Position numbers and translations under genes: made by a program. Below, piece after piece: positions 1-8,631 of a stretch of DNA of 64,000 bases. Where the stretch lies: the NCBI GenBank assembly GCA_031385445.1, contig JANNBM010000024.1:17217-81216 (forward strand), in the 5' to 3' direction. This DNA comes from CAIYZT01 sp031385445. GTDB taxonomy: Bacteria; Pseudomonadota; Alphaproteobacteria; Rhodobacterales; Rhodobacteraceae. The notes beneath the pieces were generated by a model. That model did not search any database. It worked only from the letters and a program-made list of their open reading frames with translations, and was not told the DNA's origin. Within the stretch, counting starts at the first letter, position 1, and each line of letters starts with the position of its first letter.

Positions 1-129
1 AGCTGGCCCCGCCTTTTGATCGGGGAGATTTTGCATCTTCCGGCCGCAGAACTGGCGGTTCTGGTGCCGCAAGATGCATATGAACTGATCGGCCAAACGA
101 ACCTGAATGCGATCTGGCAGCGGCGTTAA
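1..129 (+). CDS. 3' end of an unidentified gene
   Basis: The first frame is open from the window edge and ends at TAA (127-129), giving the last 42 residues of a protein that finishes in NLNAIWQRR. No domain is recognisable in so short a tail. It converges on the glycosyltransferase gene that follows, and the two stop codons interlock in a TTAA (126-129). The function is unknown because the body of the gene lies outside the window. Confidence 0.6.
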   Translation, partial: SWPRLLIGEILHLPAAELAVLVPQDAYELIGQTNLNAIWQRR

Positions 130-956
130 TCGAGCGTCGGCCTTACGATGCCGTGCGCCGTGGCCGCCATTCCTCTGGCCTTTGTCTCTGCCCGGATTGC
201 CCGGTTGCGCGCGCGAATTTCGGGCCGGTCATAGCCGCGCGGATGGTCCAGATGCAGCAACGGCGTGGTAAACCGCACATGGCGGCCTTTGGTCCCTGCC
301 ATCTTCATCCGAACGCCGATATCCTTGTCCTGCCCGCCGTATTTTATCCTTTCATCATAGCCATTTACGGCCAAGATATCGTCCCTGAAAGCCGAGGAGT
401 TGGCGCCGCAAAAGGATCGTTTGATCGGATAGATCCGTTCAATAATATTCAGGATCCAAGTTGGCAGAGGGGCCGATTTAAGCCAGTCCGTCGTGGATTG
501 AAACGCCCGATTGGCGCGCAGCCAGTTGGCCGCAAAGATCGCCTTCGAACGGATCAGATCGGGCGTCACCTGCGCCGAAGCTGCTGCATCCAGCCGGATC
601 AGACTTCCCGTCAAAAACTGACCGCGCTTTGCAAGCCTGATGTGCCGGCGCACAAAGCCGGGGTTGATCAGAACATCACCGTCAATAAACACAAGCAACT
701 CAGCTTTGGACGAGGCGATCGACTGGTTCAGAATCGCACCCTTTTCAAAGCCGTTGTCAGGGTGCCACACATGGCGCACGGGCACCTTTGAGCGGCGGGA
801 AAAAGCTTCGATGACGGCGCGGGTTTCGGGGCCCGACCCATCATCGGCGATGCAAATGCTGCTAAGCGCGGCGTCTTGTGTGCCAACAGAAACCAAGCAC
901 AGTTCCAACGATCGGACATTGTTGAACGTCGAAAGGATCAGCTCAACTTTCAGCAT
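126..956 (-). CDS. family 2 glycosyltransferase
   Basis: This 276-residue protein has the layout of a GT-A glycosyltransferase that moves a sugar from a nucleotide donor to a glycan acceptor at the cytoplasmic face. The N-terminal strand is followed by the nucleotide-binding motif IADDGSG (residues 36-42) and a metal-binding DGD (92-94). A C-terminal galactosyltransferase-like segment contains GANSSAF and GGQDKDIGVR (207-216), where an acidic residue usually acts as base. It starts 9 bases after the stop of the upstream peroxiredoxin gene on the same strand, so the two are probably co-transcribed. The acceptor cannot be deduced. A role in capsule, O-antigen or exopolysaccharide synthesis is an inference from the family only. 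Confidence 0.85.
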   Translation of the reverse strand: MLKVELILSTFNNVRSLELCLVSVGTQDAALSSICIADDGSGPETRAVIEAFSRRSKVPVRHVWHPDNGFEKGAILNQSIASSKAELLVFIDGDVLINPGFVRRHIRLAKRGQFLTGSLIRLDAAASAQVTPDLIRSKAIFAANWLRANRAFQSTTDWLKSAPLPTWILNIIERIYPIKRSFCGANSSAFRDDILAVNGYDERIKYGGQDKDIGVRMKMAGTKGRHVRFTTPLLHLDHPRGYDRPEIRARNRAIRAETKARGMAATAHGIVRPTLD

Positions 957-965
957 GAACCTGCC

Positions 966-1622
966 CTACACCGGCCGCTTGGCAAAGCGCAGATAGGGCA
1001 GTTTGATGTCCAGCGCGCCAAAACGCGCCGTGGCATCTTCGGTGGAAACCGACAGCGCCACGATCACATCCTGCCCCGGAACCCAGTTGGCGGGCGTGGC
1101 AAAGGGCACACCGTCGGTGGCCTGCACCGCGTCCAGCGCGCGCAGAATCTCGGCAAAGTTGCGGCCCACTGACATGGGATACGTCATGGTCAGGCGCACC
1201 TTTTTGTCCGGCCCGATGATATAAACCGTGCGCACCGTGGCGGTGTTGGCGGGGGTGCGGCCCTCTTGCGGCAGGTAATATTCGGCAGGAAGCATGTCAT
1301 AGGCCTTGGCCACGATCAGCGAGGTATCGTCGATGATCGGGAAATCGGCCGGCTTGCCCGCGAAAGCTTCGATGTCGCGCTTCCATTTGGCGTGGTCTTC
1401 GATGTTGTCCACCGACACACCGATCACTTTGGTATTCCGCTTGGCCCATTCCGGCGCCAGCTGCGCCACGGCGCCAAATTCGGTGGTGCAGACCGGCGTG
1501 AAATCGCGTGGGTGCGAAAAGATGATGGCATAAGACCCCGCCAACCAGTCGTGAAAGCGGATCTCGCCTGCGGTCGACTGGGCGGTGAAGTCGGGGGCGA
1601 TGTCATTGATGCGGATCGACAT
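966..1622 (-). CDS. 1-Cys peroxiredoxin (Prx6 type)
   Basis: The protein reduces hydrogen peroxide and organic or lipid hydroperoxides through one catalytic cysteine. The motif PVCTTE (residues 43-48 from the chosen start) carries peroxidatic Cys45, and there is no other cysteine in the chain, as expected for the 1-Cys class. The length of 218 residues and the C-terminal arm (PYLRFAKRPV) match Prx6. An ATG at 1634 lies in frame, but the GAGG that precedes ATG 1622 by six bases and the typical start MSIRINDIAPDF favour 1622. It leads the glycosyltransferase gene by 9 bases. Its reductant, glutathione or another thiol, cannot be read from the sequence. Confidence 0.93.
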   Translation of the reverse strand: MSIRINDIAPDFTAQSTAGEIRFHDWLAGSYAIIFSHPRDFTPVCTTEFGAVAQLAPEWAKRNTKVIGVSVDNIEDHAKWKRDIEAFAGKPADFPIIDDTSLIVAKAYDMLPAEYYLPQEGRTPANTATVRTVYIIGPDKKVRLTMTYPMSVGRNFAEILRALDAVQATDGVPFATPANWVPGQDVIVALSVSTEDATARFGALDIKLPYLRFAKRPV

Positions 1623-1701
1623 GGGAAGCCTCATTTTTGGGTGATTGCGTTAAATATACGGGTAACCAGACGGAAATTCTACATCGCTGGCAGGTCTGGC
1701 A

Positions 1702-1724
1702 CAAAAAACGGATATTATTCCGTT
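1702..1724 (-). terminator. rho-independent terminator of the downstream-read glycosyltransferase gene
   Basis: Read on the minus strand, AACGGA / TCCGTT forms a 6-bp stem with a 6-base loop followed directly by a run of six T. It lies about 35 bases past the stop codon at 1759 and would end transcription before the peroxiredoxin gene begins. Confidence 0.65.
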
Positions 1725-1758
1725 GCCGTCCCAAAGGCGGGAACGGTGGTCTTCTTGG

Positions 1759-2562
1759 TCAATTCTTGTCGGTACGGATATGCTCGAAAACGCCGTCGCG
1801 GCCCCCATGCCGCAGCCAATAATCGCGAAACCACGGCACAGCCCCTTTGCCATAGCGCCAGAAGTCGCCCCAGATCTGGCCTTCATCGGGCACCAGCTCG
1901 GCCGGGCGCGGGCGGCCGTGAAAGGCCAGAATGCGCGTGCCGGGGGGCGGGGAGCCGGGAGGGATGAAGCGGTTCACAATCGGCCCCGCCAGCACATGAC
2001 GCTTGAACGAGGTGACCCACGGATGGGGCCAAAAGCTGCGCGAGGGCACAACATGTTCCATAAAGCGCTGATCGTTGCTGATGCGGGCCACCCAACCGGC
2101 TGGATCGTCGGTCAAAAGGTGATGCGCGGCGGCCATATCCCCAAGGGTAAAGCCAAAGACCCCCGACGCGCCGCGCACCTTGGCGCGCGGGTTCAGATGG
2201 TCGATCGGGCGCTTCCACTCGCGGATCATCACCAGACGGCCCGGATGGTCGAACATCGGCGCCAAGTCGTCGCAAATCATCGAATCAAGATCGATGAACA
2301 AGGCGCGCCCGGACAGGCCAAAAAGATCGGGCTGAAACGCCGCGATTTTGGGCCAGGCCCCGGCCGCCCAGCCCGCAGGCGGCAGGCCAAGGTCAGGGAT
2401 CACCTGACATTCGACCTCTGGCCTGATGCCGGTTGGATCATCGGTCAGGCATACAAAGCGGAAATCGCCCGCCAGATGCGCCCGCACCCCGCCGTAAAGC
2501 ACGTTGACGTAATCGGGGGCATAGGCGCGGCCCCATTTCATCGTCAGAACAACTCGGCTCAC
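1759..2562 (-). CDS. glycosyltransferase-like protein with DxD motif
   Basis: I cannot assign a precise family. The protein has a strand-turn start (VVLTMKWG...YVNVLYGGV), a central FIDLDSMICDD (about residues 89-99) that looks like the DxD metal/nucleotide site of GT-A enzymes, and a C-terminal FHGRPRP segment. This matches short uncharacterised glycosyltransferases seen in Rhodobacteraceae. The reading frame is open from ATG 2649. The GTG at 2562 is preceded at good spacing by AGGGGG and begins at the first conserved-looking strand, so I prefer it (267 residues). A terminator follows at 1702-1724. It is divergent from the aldehyde dehydrogenase gene, with 160 bases between them that hold no other gene. 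Confidence 0.7.
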   Translation of the reverse strand: MSRVVLTMKWGRAYAPDYVNVLYGGVRAHLAGDFRFVCLTDDPTGIRPEVECQVIPDLGLPPAGWAAGAWPKIAAFQPDLFGLSGRALFIDLDSMICDDLAPMFDHPGRLVMIREWKRPIDHLNPRAKVRGASGVFGFTLGDMAAAHHLLTDDPAGWVARISNDQRFMEHVVPSRSFWPHPWVTSFKRHVLAGPIVNRFIPPGSPPPGTRILAFHGRPRPAELVPDEGQIWGDFWRYGKGAVPWFRDYWLRHGGRDGVFEHIRTDKN

Positions 2563-2722
2563 GCGCGGCCCCCTATGGATAGGCGATATGTCTTCTTGCT
2601 CCAAAGCCATCCCATGGTCCAGCGCATACCCATGTCGAAATTTGATCAAATTCCGTCGCCCAACCGCTTGCGCCGAAGGCGTCTGACTGTCAGATTGGCG
2701 CTGTCAAACAAGGGGGCAATCC

Positions 2723-4183
2723 ATGATCATCCGTCGCGAGTTTTATATCAACGGCAAATGGGTCGCCCCGGCTGTACCGCGCGATTGCAATGTGATCGAC
2801 CCCTCGAATGAAGAGGTTTGCGCCGTGATCTCGCTGGGATCGCAGGCCGATACCGACGCCGCCGTCGCCGCCGCAAAGGCCGCCTTTGCCGGATGGGCCG
2901 CCACGCCCCCCGCCGCCCGCCGCGCGGTTGTGGTGAAAATACTGGAGCAGTACGAGGCCCGAAAAGAAGAGCTTGCGCAGGCGATTGCCATGGAAATGGG
3001 CTCGCCGCTGGATCATGCGCGCGGCAGCCAGGCGCCCTGCCTGCCGTGGCACACCCATAACTTTCTGACCGCGTTTGACCATATCGAATGGGTTCGCCCG
3101 CTGGGCCCTGACGCGCCGAATGACCGTTTGGCGTTGGAACCCATTGGGGTGGTCGGGCTGATCACGCCGTGGAACTGGCCGATGAACCAGATCGCGCTGA
3201 AGGCCATTCCGGCGATTTTGGCGGGCTGCACCTGCGTTCTGAAACCGTCCGAAGAATCACCTCTGAACGCGATGATCTTTGCCGAGTTCTGCCATGATGC
3301 GGGCCTTCCGCCGGGGGTTTTCAACCTTGTGAACGGCGATGGTCCGGGTGTGGGCAGCCAACTGTCCACCCATCCCGACGTCGAAATGATCTCTTTCACC
3401 GGATCGACGCGCGCCGGAAAGGCGATCTCGGTCGCCGCCGCGCAAACGCTGAAGCGGGTGACGCTGGAACTTGGCGGCAAGGGCGCGAACGTGATTTTCG
3501 CCGATGCCGACGATAAAGCTGTGGAGCGCGGCGTGCGTCATATGATGGACAACACCGGCCAATCGTGCAACGCGCCCAGCCGCATGTTGGTGCAGCGCGG
3601 GGTCTATGACCGTGCGGTCGAGATCGCGGCGCAGGTGGCGGACGGCATCAAGGTTGGCTCGGCGCATGAGGATGGCAATCACATTGGCCCGGTGGTGAAC
3701 AAACGCCAGTGGGAGCAGATCCAGGGCTATATCCAAAAGGGCATCGATGAGGGTGCGCGGCTGATCGCGGGCGGCCCCGGCCTGCCCGAGGGGTTCAACC
3801 GGGGCTTTTACATCAAGCCGACGGTTTTCGCCGATGTGGTCCCCGGTATGACGATTGAGGCCGAGGAAATCTTTGGCCCGGTGCTGTGCATGATCCCCTT
3901 TGATACCGAAGAGGACGCGGTGCGCATCGCCAATGACACGCCCTACGGGCTGGCCAATTATGTTCAAACCCAGGACGGTGCCAAGCGCAACCGCATGGCG
4001 CTGCGGCTGAAGGCGGGGATGGTGCAGACCAACGGCAAAAGCCGTGCGGCAGGCTCGCCCTTTGGCGGCATGAAATCGTCTGGGCGGGCGCGGGAAGGCG
4101 GGATTTTGGGGCTCGAAGAGTTTCTGGAGGTCAAGGCGATCTCTGGCTGGGACCCGGCAGCCGAGGCGAGCGCCGCCGAATGA
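2723..4183 (+). CDS. NAD(P)-dependent aldehyde dehydrogenase
   Basis: The 486-residue protein oxidises an aldehyde to the acid with NAD(P). The signature parts are present in order: PWNWP (149-153) in the cofactor fold, KPS with Lys174, the FTGSTRAGK glycine motif near 226-233, LELGGKGANV with the general base Glu249, and the nucleophile Cys282 in GQSCNAP. The EEIFGPV motif lies near the C-terminus. Its start has AGGGGG upstream. It overlaps the phosphoesterase gene in an ATGA and precedes a TMADH-like flavoprotein, so an aldehyde released by that enzyme is one possible substrate. The true substrate is not determined by the sequence. Confidence 0.93.
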   Translation: MIIRREFYINGKWVAPAVPRDCNVIDPSNEEVCAVISLGSQADTDAAVAAAKAAFAGWAATPPAARRAVVVKILEQYEARKEELAQAIAMEMGSPLDHARGSQAPCLPWHTHNFLTAFDHIEWVRPLGPDAPNDRLALEPIGVVGLITPWNWPMNQIALKAIPAILAGCTCVLKPSEESPLNAMIFAEFCHDAGLPPGVFNLVNGDGPGVGSQLSTHPDVEMISFTGSTRAGKAISVAAAQTLKRVTLELGGKGANVIFADADDKAVERGVRHMMDNTGQSCNAPSRMLVQRGVYDRAVEIAAQVADGIKVGSAHEDGNHIGPVVNKRQWEQIQGYIQKGIDEGARLIAGGPGLPEGFNRGFYIKPTVFADVVPGMTIEAEEIFGPVLCMIPFDTEEDAVRIANDTPYGLANYVQTQDGAKRNRMALRLKAGMVQTNGKSRAAGSPFGGMKSSGRAREGGILGLEEFLEVKAISGWDPAAEASAAE

Positions 4184-4905
4184 GAATTGCCGCCCTGTCC
4201 GACATTCATGGCAATGCGGACGCACTGGCGGCGGTTCTGAGCGATCTTCGGGGCCAGTCGCCTGACCAGATATTTAACCTCGGCGATTGCTTTTCGGGGC
4301 CATTGGATGTGGTGCGGACGGCGGACCTTCTGGCGGACTTGGGTGCGTCGACGGTGTGCGGCAACCATGACCGCGCCCTGATCGGCGGCGGGGTTCACGA
4401 CCTTTGGGACAGGGCGGCGGCGCCCTTGATGCCGCAAACGGCGCTGGATTGGATCACGGGCCTGCCCATGACCTTGCAGTCCGGGCCGATCTTTGCCTGC
4501 CACGCCGCCCCCCATGACGACGCCACCTTCTGGACCGAAGCCATGGTGGCGGGGCAGCCGCAGCGCGCGCCACTCGCCCGGATTACGGCCCACGCGGGCG
4601 ATATTCAGGCCGAGGTTCTGCTGTGCGGTCACACCCATGTTGCCCGCACAGTCCAGCTGGCCGACGGGCGGCTGGTGGTCAATCCCGGATCGGTCGGCTG
4701 TCCGGGGTTTTACGATCCCGACACCGCCCCGCCTTACCGGATGAGCGTCGGCGTTTCCCATGCCCTTTATGCGATTCTGGACCGTGGGCCGATGGGCTGG
4801 ACCGTCAGCCACCGGCAGGTGCCCTATGACACAGCCCCCAACATGGCCCGCGCCGCCACATTTCCCGATTGGGTGGCGGCGCTTGGCTCGGGCTGGGTCA
4901 CCTAA
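4180..4905 (+). CDS. calcineurin-like metallophosphoesterase
   Basis: This is a compact 241-residue cytoplasmic phosphoesterase of the YfcE/MJ0936 kind. The two-metal site is visible as DIHGN (Asp8, His10), GD at Asp36, GNHD (61-64), a later CHAAPHDD and GHTHVA. Members hydrolyse small phosphodiesters or bis(p-nitrophenyl)phosphate in vitro, and their physiological substrates are mostly unknown. The gene shares ATGA with the aldehyde dehydrogenase stop and is followed 18 bases later by the flavoprotein, which suggests a three-gene operon. Nothing here indicates a link to DNA or RNA cleavage. Confidence 0.9.
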   Translation: MRIAALSDIHGNADALAAVLSDLRGQSPDQIFNLGDCFSGPLDVVRTADLLADLGASTVCGNHDRALIGGGVHDLWDRAAAPLMPQTALDWITGLPMTLQSGPIFACHAAPHDDATFWTEAMVAGQPQRAPLARITAHAGDIQAEVLLCGHTHVARTVQLADGRLVVNPGSVGCPGFYDPDTAPPYRMSVGVSHALYAILDRGPMGWTVSHRQVPYDTAPNMARAATFPDWVAALGSGWVT

Positions 4906-4923
4906 CCAAACGAAAGGCCGCCG

Positions 4924-6900
4924 GTGTCCGCCCATCCCCGCCTGATGCAACCCTTAAATCTGCGCGGCCACACTCTGCGCAACCGCATCGTTTTTGGCGC
5001 GCATACTGCCAACATGTCGGATGCCGGGCTGCCGGGGCCGCGGGTCAAGGCCTATCTGGCCGAGCGCGCGCTCGGCGGGGCGGCGATGGTGGTGTCTGAA
5101 CCTGTGCCGGTTCACCGCACCGGGGTTTTGACGCGGGGCAATTACCTTGTTGGCGACGATGCGGTGATCCCCGGCTTTCGCGCGGCCACGGATGCGGTGA
5201 AAGAGGCGGGCGCCGTGGTGATCCAGCAGCTTTACCACATCGGCGCGCATGGTGACGGCGATCTGTCCTTTGCGCCCAACTGGTCACCCTCGGGCGCCCC
5301 GTCGTACCACGACAGCGACGGCAGCCATCAGATGACCGAGGCCGAAATCGAGGACCTGCTGGAGGCCCACACCAGCGCCGCCCGCCGCGCCAAGGCGGGC
5401 GGTTTTCAGGGCGTCGAGGTTTGGGCGGCCTACCACTCGTTGCTTGATCAGTTCTGGACCCCGTGGAGCAACACCCGCGATGACCGTTGGGGTGGATCGC
5501 TGCAAAACCGCACCCGGTTCTCGCGCGAGGTGATCGAACGCATCCGGCGCGCCTGCGGCGAAGAGTTCATCGTCGGGCTTGCGGTCAGCTATTCCCCCGG
5601 CTTCGATGTGACGCTTTCGGCGGAATCCTTGTGCGAAATCATTAGCTTGCATGACGAGACGGGGCATGTGGATTATGTAACAGTCGGCTATGGCAGCTAT
5701 TTGGAATTTGACGGGATCATCCCCGCTTTTACCCAGGGCGAAAAGCTGACCACGCCGTTGACTGCGCAGCTCAAAGCGCTTTCGCGGCATGCTGTGATCA
5801 CCTCCGAGGCGGGGGTGCGCACGCCAGACAATGCCGAGGCGATTATCGCCAGCGGGCAGGCCGATCTGGTGTCGATCGTGCGCGGGCAGATTGCCGATCC
5901 GCATCTGGCGCGCAAAACCATGGAAGGCCGCGCCGAGGATATTCGCGGCTGCATTTCGTGCAATCAGATGTGCTGGGGCCGTCGCAGCCGCGATTACTGG
6001 ATTTCCTGTCTGATCAACCCCTCGGTCGGCCGGGAGTTTGAATGGGGGGGCGACCGGTTTGAACCGGCCATGGTGCCGCGCGATGTGCTGGTCGTGGGTG
6101 CGGGGCCGGCGGGGCTGGAAGCCGCCCGCGTGGCGGGCGAGCGTGGGCATAGAGTTGAAATTGTCGAAGCTTTGCAAGTGGTTGGCGGGCAGTTCCGGTT
6201 GGCGGGGATGCAGCCGCGCCGGGCGCAGATCCTGGATCTGATGGCGTGGTACGAGCGGCAGTTTGCGCGTCTGGGCGTGACCCTGCGGCTGAACACCTTT
6301 CTGGACGCGGACGAAATAGCGGCGCACCCGGCACAGGTGGTGATCCTTGCCACCGGGTCCTTGCCCGACGAGGACGGCTTTCAGCGCTGGCAGCCGCAGC
6401 ACAAACGTCTGCCGGGGATTGATCTGGGCGGCGTGTGGTCGCCCGAGGCGGTGCTGCGGCGCGAGGCGCGGATGGGCGATGCGGTGGTGGTCTATGACGA
6501 AGGGTCGAACTGGCGCGGGGTGGGGACGGCTTGGGCGCTGGCCGAGCAGGGCAAAAAGGTGGTGATCGTGACGCCCGAACCCTTTGTCGGGCGCGAGATT
6601 GCGCGCACGGCGGCGGACGGCGCGGCGCGGCGGCGCCTGGCGCAGCTGGGCGCGGTATTCATGACCGAACATTGCCTGACCGGCTGGTATGGCAACGGCG
6701 TTGGCGTGCGCAATATGCTGACCGGGGACGAGCAGGTGCTGCCGACGTCGGCGCTGGTGATGGCCACCACGAACCGCGCGTTTGATCCATGGCCCGAGAC
6801 GTTTGCGGGCAAGCAGACCCACCGTATCGGTGATTGCACCGCGCCGAGGCTGGCGGCCTTTGCGTTTTACGAGGGCCGAAAGCTGGGGCGCGAGATTTAG
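4924..6900 (+). CDS. TMADH/DgcA-like Fe-S flavoprotein (OYE fold plus FAD/NAD domain)
   Basis: The 658-residue protein combines an N-terminal FMN TIM barrel of the Old Yellow Enzyme type with a C-terminal dinucleotide-binding half (VVGAGPAGLEAA from about 390). Four cysteines, C343-x2-C346-x3-C350-x11-C362, are placed as in the 4Fe-4S cluster of trimethylamine dehydrogenase and 2,4-dienoyl-CoA reductase. The barrel motif is WAAYHSLLDQFWTPWSN (167-183), departing from the usual AHGYL...QF. Relatives demethylate or deaminate methylated amines and pass electrons to ETF. Others reduce enoyl-CoA. The start is GTG with GAAAGG upstream. The aldehyde dehydrogenase in the same operon would suit an oxidative amine or demethylation role, but that is inference. 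Confidence 0.85.
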   Translation: MSAHPRLMQPLNLRGHTLRNRIVFGAHTANMSDAGLPGPRVKAYLAERALGGAAMVVSEPVPVHRTGVLTRGNYLVGDDAVIPGFRAATDAVKEAGAVVIQQLYHIGAHGDGDLSFAPNWSPSGAPSYHDSDGSHQMTEAEIEDLLEAHTSAARRAKAGGFQGVEVWAAYHSLLDQFWTPWSNTRDDRWGGSLQNRTRFSREVIERIRRACGEEFIVGLAVSYSPGFDVTLSAESLCEIISLHDETGHVDYVTVGYGSYLEFDGIIPAFTQGEKLTTPLTAQLKALSRHAVITSEAGVRTPDNAEAIIASGQADLVSIVRGQIADPHLARKTMEGRAEDIRGCISCNQMCWGRRSRDYWISCLINPSVGREFEWGGDRFEPAMVPRDVLVVGAGPAGLEAARVAGERGHRVEIVEALQVVGGQFRLAGMQPRRAQILDLMAWYERQFARLGVTLRLNTFLDADEIAAHPAQVVILATGSLPDEDGFQRWQPQHKRLPGIDLGGVWSPEAVLRREARMGDAVVVYDEGSNWRGVGTAWALAEQGKKVVIVTPEPFVGREIARTAADGAARRRLAQLGAVFMTEHCLTGWYGNGVGVRNMLTGDEQVLPTSALVMATTNRAFDPWPETFAGKQTHRIGDCTAPRLAAFAFYEGRKLGREI

Positions 6901-6925
6901 CGTTGATTGGGGGGGAGCCGCGCCT

Positions 6926-8551
6926 TTACCCCACCCGTGCGAAACTGCTGGCACTCGCCAGCGCCCAGGCCTCGTGAAAACGCGGGCTGGAGGCGGGGTC
7001 AGCCAAAAGCTGTCCCGGTTCCAGCATCTCGTATTGCTCGGCAAAGGAAATCACCCGGTCAGACGAGGCACGGCGCAGAAAATGATGCGGGCGCAGGTCG
7101 GCAGGCTGCGTCAGCCCCGCCGCCGCCACCAGTTCGGACAGCGCGTGCAGGGTGTTGTGGTGAAAATTCGTCACCCGCAGCGCCTTGTCGGGCACGACCA
7201 ACGCGCGCTGGCGCACTGGGTCTTGGGTGGTCACGCCGGTTGGGCACATGCCGGTATGGCAGGACTGCGCCTGAATGCAGCCGACCGCGAACATGAACCC
7301 GCGCGCGGCATTGCACCAATCCGCCCCCAGGGCCAAAATCCGCGCCATATCAAAGGCCGAGGTGATCTTGCCGCTGGCCCCGATCTTGATCCGGTCCCGC
7401 AGACCGACCCCGACCAGCGCGTTATGCGCAAAGGTCAGACCGTCGCGCAAAGGCATGCCAACGTAGTCCATGAACTCCAGTGGCGCGGCCCCCGTGCCGC
7501 CCTCTTTGCCATCGATCACAATGAAATCGGGGGTGATGCCGGTTTCCAGCATCGCCTTGCAGATCGCCATGAATTCCCAGTTGTGGCCAATACAAAGCTT
7601 GAACCCCGCCGGTTTGCCGCCCGAAAGCTCGCGCATCCGGGCCACCATTTCCAACAGGCCCACCGGGGTTGAAAACGCCGAATGCGCGGCCGGCGAAACG
7701 CAATCCTGCCCCATCGGCACACCGCGGATCGCCGCAATTTCAGCCGAAACCTTGGCCGCTGGCAGCACGCCGCCATGGCCCGGTTTGGCCCCTTGCGACA
7801 GCTTCAACTCCACCATCTTGATCTGTTCATCCTGCGCCGTGGCGGCAAACCGCGCCGGATCGAAGCCGCCCGCATCGGCGCGGCAGCCGAAATAGCCTGA
7901 CCCCACCTCCCACACCAGATCGCCGCCAAACTCGCGGTGATAGGGTGACACGCCGCCCTCGCCCGTGTCGTGAAAGAACTTGCCCGCCTGCGCGCCCTTG
8001 TTCAGGGACCGGATCGCATTGGCGGACAGCGCCCCATAACTCATCGCAGAAATGTTCAGCAGGGACGCCGAATAGGCCCGCGTGCCCTGACCAATCGTCA
8101 CCCGCATCTGATCGACAGGCTGTCCGGGCGCGGGGGCCAGCGAATGGTGCAGCCATTCGTATTGTTCCTGATAGACGTCGAACATCGTGCCGAAGGGCCG
8201 CTTGTCCAGATCCTTTTTGGCGCGCTGATAAACGATCGCCCGCTTGTCCCGTGGAAACGGCGCGCCGTCCTTGTCGCCTTCAAAGAAATATTGCCGCATC
8301 TCGGGGCGGATTTCTTCCAAAAAGAACCGGATATGGGCGAGGATGGGATAATTTCGCAGGATGGCGTGGCGGGTTTGGCGCAGGTCGTGCAGGCCCAAAG
8401 CGGCAAGCGCCGACAGAGCCAAAGCCACAGGCATGTAAAAAACGACATGCCCGCCGTCCAAGGCTGACAGCGCGAAAAACAGCAGCGCCCCGAGCAAAGA
8501 CAGGGTCAACGCCGCAAAGCGGGGTTCAAACAGGGATCGCCAGAAGAACAT
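6926..8551 (-). CDS. membrane-anchored FMN glutamate-synthase-like protein
   Basis: Two hydrophobic segments (about residues 13-30 and 38-54) precede a domain like the FMN/Fe-S part of glutamate synthase. The landmarks are NISAMSYGALS (166-176), DTGEGG (195-200), KLSQGAKPGHGG (250-261), IDGKEGGTGA (346-355) and cysteines 425, 431 and 436, spaced C-x5-C-x4-C as in the GltS 3Fe-4S cluster. The glutaminase and FAD domains of a full GltS are missing. Stand-alone members are common in proteobacteria and their reaction is not settled. The gene is convergent with the TMADH-like gene, 25 bases apart. Confidence 0.85.
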   Translation of the reverse strand: MFFWRSLFEPRFAALTLSLLGALLFFALSALDGGHVVFYMPVALALSALAALGLHDLRQTRHAILRNYPILAHIRFFLEEIRPEMRQYFFEGDKDGAPFPRDKRAIVYQRAKKDLDKRPFGTMFDVYQEQYEWLHHSLAPAPGQPVDQMRVTIGQGTRAYSASLLNISAMSYGALSANAIRSLNKGAQAGKFFHDTGEGGVSPYHREFGGDLVWEVGSGYFGCRADAGGFDPARFAATAQDEQIKMVELKLSQGAKPGHGGVLPAAKVSAEIAAIRGVPMGQDCVSPAAHSAFSTPVGLLEMVARMRELSGGKPAGFKLCIGHNWEFMAICKAMLETGITPDFIVIDGKEGGTGAAPLEFMDYVGMPLRDGLTFAHNALVGVGLRDRIKIGASGKITSAFDMARILALGADWCNAARGFMFAVGCIQAQSCHTGMCPTGVTTQDPVRQRALVVPDKALRVTNFHHNTLHALSELVAAAGLTQPADLRPHHFLRRASSDRVISFAEQYEMLEPGQLLADPASSPRFHEAWALASASSFARVG

Positions 8552-8631
8552 GGGGCCACCTTTCCCGGTGCATCAGACGCCAAAGGCATTGAGACAAGGT
8601 TAACGCCGCTTTGGGGCACAAAAGCCAGCCC

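Noticed and set aside
5284..7044. Long antisense open frame (586 codons) opposite the TMADH-like gene
   Set aside because: It is composed of Arg/His/Pro-rich low-complexity sequence with no domain, and the forward frame has clear FAD, Fe-S and OYE motifs. It is a GC-codon shadow.
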